From positions 124,001 to 188,000 of the forward strand of contig QEUP01000001.1 of the NCBI GenBank assembly GCA_003577145.1: a stretch of DNA of 64,000 bases, written 5' to 3'. A program made the position numbers and the translations under genes. Positions within the stretch are counted from its first letter, which is position 1; each line of letters begins with the position of its first letter. The DNA is from Acidobacteriota bacterium (GTDB taxonomy: Bacteria > Actinomycetota > Acidimicrobiia > Acidimicrobiales > Microtrichaceae). Below, piece after piece: positions 62,905 through 64,000 of the stretch. The notes under the pieces are model-generated. The model was not told the DNA's origin. It ran no database searches and saw nothing but the letters and a program-made list of their open reading frames with translations.

Positions 62905-62911
62905 GTTGGAC

Positions 62912-64000
62912 ATGGCGCCGAGGAGAAGCCACCGATCGCCGGCTTCACGCGCCCTGTTCGCGCATCGCGATGCCGAGGAGTCGTCGCCCCACAGTCCGCG
63001 GGATTTCGGCATGACTTCCGGCTCGGTGGCGCCCGAGCACCGCTCCGCTGCGGGGAATCGCCCCGGGGAGGGACTCGACTCCAGCGTGGCGGCCGAGCCG
63101 GCAGAGGAGCCTTTGCCGGTTACCGGTGCGTGGCAGCCGGGGGACCCGGTGGGCCGGCGCCAGTTCCTCCCAACAGCCACCGAACGGCCCTTCCACCTCG
63201 AAGGTGGCGGATCCCTACGCGACGTGACAGTCGCCTACGAGACGTGGGGCGAACTGGACGCCGCGGCCTCCAACGCCGTGCTGGTCTGCCATGCTCTCAC
63301 CGGCGACTCGCACGCGGCCGGCCGCCTCGGCGAAGGGCACCCGACCCCTGGCTGGTGGGGGGATCTCATCGGTCCCGGGCTGGCTGTCGACACGGATCGC
63401 TACTTCGTGGTGTGCGCCAACGTGCTCGGAGGGTGTCAGGGCAGCACCGGCCCGGCGTCGGTGGATCCTGGCACCGGTCGCCCGTACGGCTCGCGCTTCC
63501 CGGTGGTGAGCATTCGCGACATGGTGAGGGCTCAGGGGCTGCTTGCCAACCACCTGGGTGTGCGACGCTGGCTCACAGTTCTCGGCGGCTCCATGGGGGG
63601 AATGCAGGTCCTCGAGTGGGCGGTGATGTACCCGCACCGCGTGCGCTCCATCATCCCCATCGCCACCTGTACGGCGGCCAGCGCGCAACAGATCGCGTGG
63701 AGCTACATGGGCCGCCGGGCGGTGCACACCGACCCCAACTTCTGTGACGGCGACTACTACGACAATCCACCCGGGCAGGGCCCACACCGCGGCCTGGCGG
63801 TGGCACGGGGGATCGCGCAGATCACCTACCGCAGCGAGGGCGTGTTCGCCGAGCGCTTCGGGCGAAACCTCCTCGACCCTCTCGACGAGTTCACGCTGTG
63901 GCAGCGCTTCGATGTCGAGGGCTACCTCGACTACCACGGGGACAAGCTCGTCCGGCGCTTCGATGCCAACACCTACCTCGTGTTGAACAAGTCGATGGAC
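62912..64000 (+). CDS. metX: Homoserine O-acetyltransferase, 3'-truncated
   Basis: The first 363 codons of MetX, running off the window. It acetylates homoserine in methionine synthesis. Motifs: VTVAYETWGELDAAASNAVLVCHALTGDSHA, NVLGGCQGSTGP and the nucleophile elbow LGGSMGGMQVLEW with Ser227. The ATG at 62912 follows GGAGGAG and gives an N-terminal extension of about 80 polar residues before the core; ATG 63011 is a weaker alternative. The catalytic Asp and His would be past the window edge. Confidence 0.93.
   Translation, partial: MAPRRSHRSPASRALFAHRDAEESSPHSPRDFGMTSGSVAPEHRSAAGNRPGEGLDSSVAAEPAEEPLPVTGAWQPGDPVGRRQFLPTATERPFHLEGGGSLRDVTVAYETWGELDAAASNAVLVCHALTGDSHAAGRLGEGHPTPGWWGDLIGPGLAVDTDRYFVVCANVLGGCQGSTGPASVDPGTGRPYGSRFPVVSIRDMVRAQGLLANHLGVRRWLTVLGGSMGGMQVLEWAVMYPHRVRSIIPIATCTAASAQQIAWSYMGRRAVHTDPNFCDGDYYDNPPGQGPHRGLAVARGIAQITYRSEGVFAERFGRNLLDPLDEFTLWQRFDVEGYLDYHGDKLVRRFDANTYLVLNKSMD

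Overview
The window is high-GC, densely packed bacterial DNA with short intergenic gaps, many GTG starts and frequent 1-4 nt stop/start overlaps. Gene content and order (ribF - rpsO - pnp - dapB - dapA - rnj - ftsK - rimO - pgsA - cinA - recA - miaB - miaA - dapF - hflX - lexA/LysM gene) match the conserved core of Actinomycetota chromosomes. CarD, a class II ribonucleotide reductase, RNase J and a CtpE-type pump agree with that. I infer a free-living actinobacterium, possibly class Acidimicrobiia; the class is a guess from style and content, not a proof.

Layout. 1-6 kb: ribF end, alpha/beta hydrolase, rpsO, pnp, dapB. 6-13.4 kb: accessory genes (membrane VTT protein, acyl-CoA synthetase, SURF1, two TetR regulators, a diiron protein, a small DNA-binding protein). 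13.4-25.8 kb: dapA, rnj, a PAS-GGDEF diguanylate cyclase, ftsK, rimO, pgsA, a B12/radical-SAM protein, cinA, thpR. 25.8-34.4 kb: msrB, SOS-controlled recA carrying an intein, miaB, miaA, dapF, hflX. 34.4-38.6 kb: dapC, a membrane protein, dapE, dapD. 38.6-47.4 kb: lexA divergent from a LysM cell-division-inhibitor-like gene, a RibD-C reductase, nrdJ, nucleoside hydrolase, ribokinase. 47.6-64 kb: carD, a 73-bp tandem repeat, a sugar transferase, enoyl-CoA hydratase, YihY protein, sulfotransferase, lgt, a serine hydrolase with ctpE, a DEAD-box helicase, a VWA lipoprotein, a Nudix hydrolase, an orphan DNA methylase, and metX behind a SAM riboswitch.

How the genes work together. dapA, dapB, dapC, dapD, dapE and dapF, all within about 33 kb, give the whole succinylase branch from aspartate semialdehyde to meso-diaminopimelate. 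recA, lexA and the LysM gene each carry a GAAC-N4-GTTC SOS box and form a small damage regulon. rimO, miaB, miaA, rpsO, pnp, rnj, hflX and the DEAD-box helicase serve RNA and ribosome maturation. nrdJ, nucleoside hydrolase and ribokinase serve nucleotide supply and salvage.

Non-coding highlights. There is a family of about 210-bp inverted-repeat-ended elements (2404-2616, 8754-8964, truncated at 40748). A compact SAM riboswitch lies before metX, with a hairpin that can hide the ribosome binding site. Nested hairpins with DnaA-box-like cores lie upstream of nrdJ. About ten genes have a -10 hexamer 6-9 nt before the start codon, which predicts leaderless mRNAs. The second tetR gene has a repeated operator, and the dapF start region is partly duplicated.
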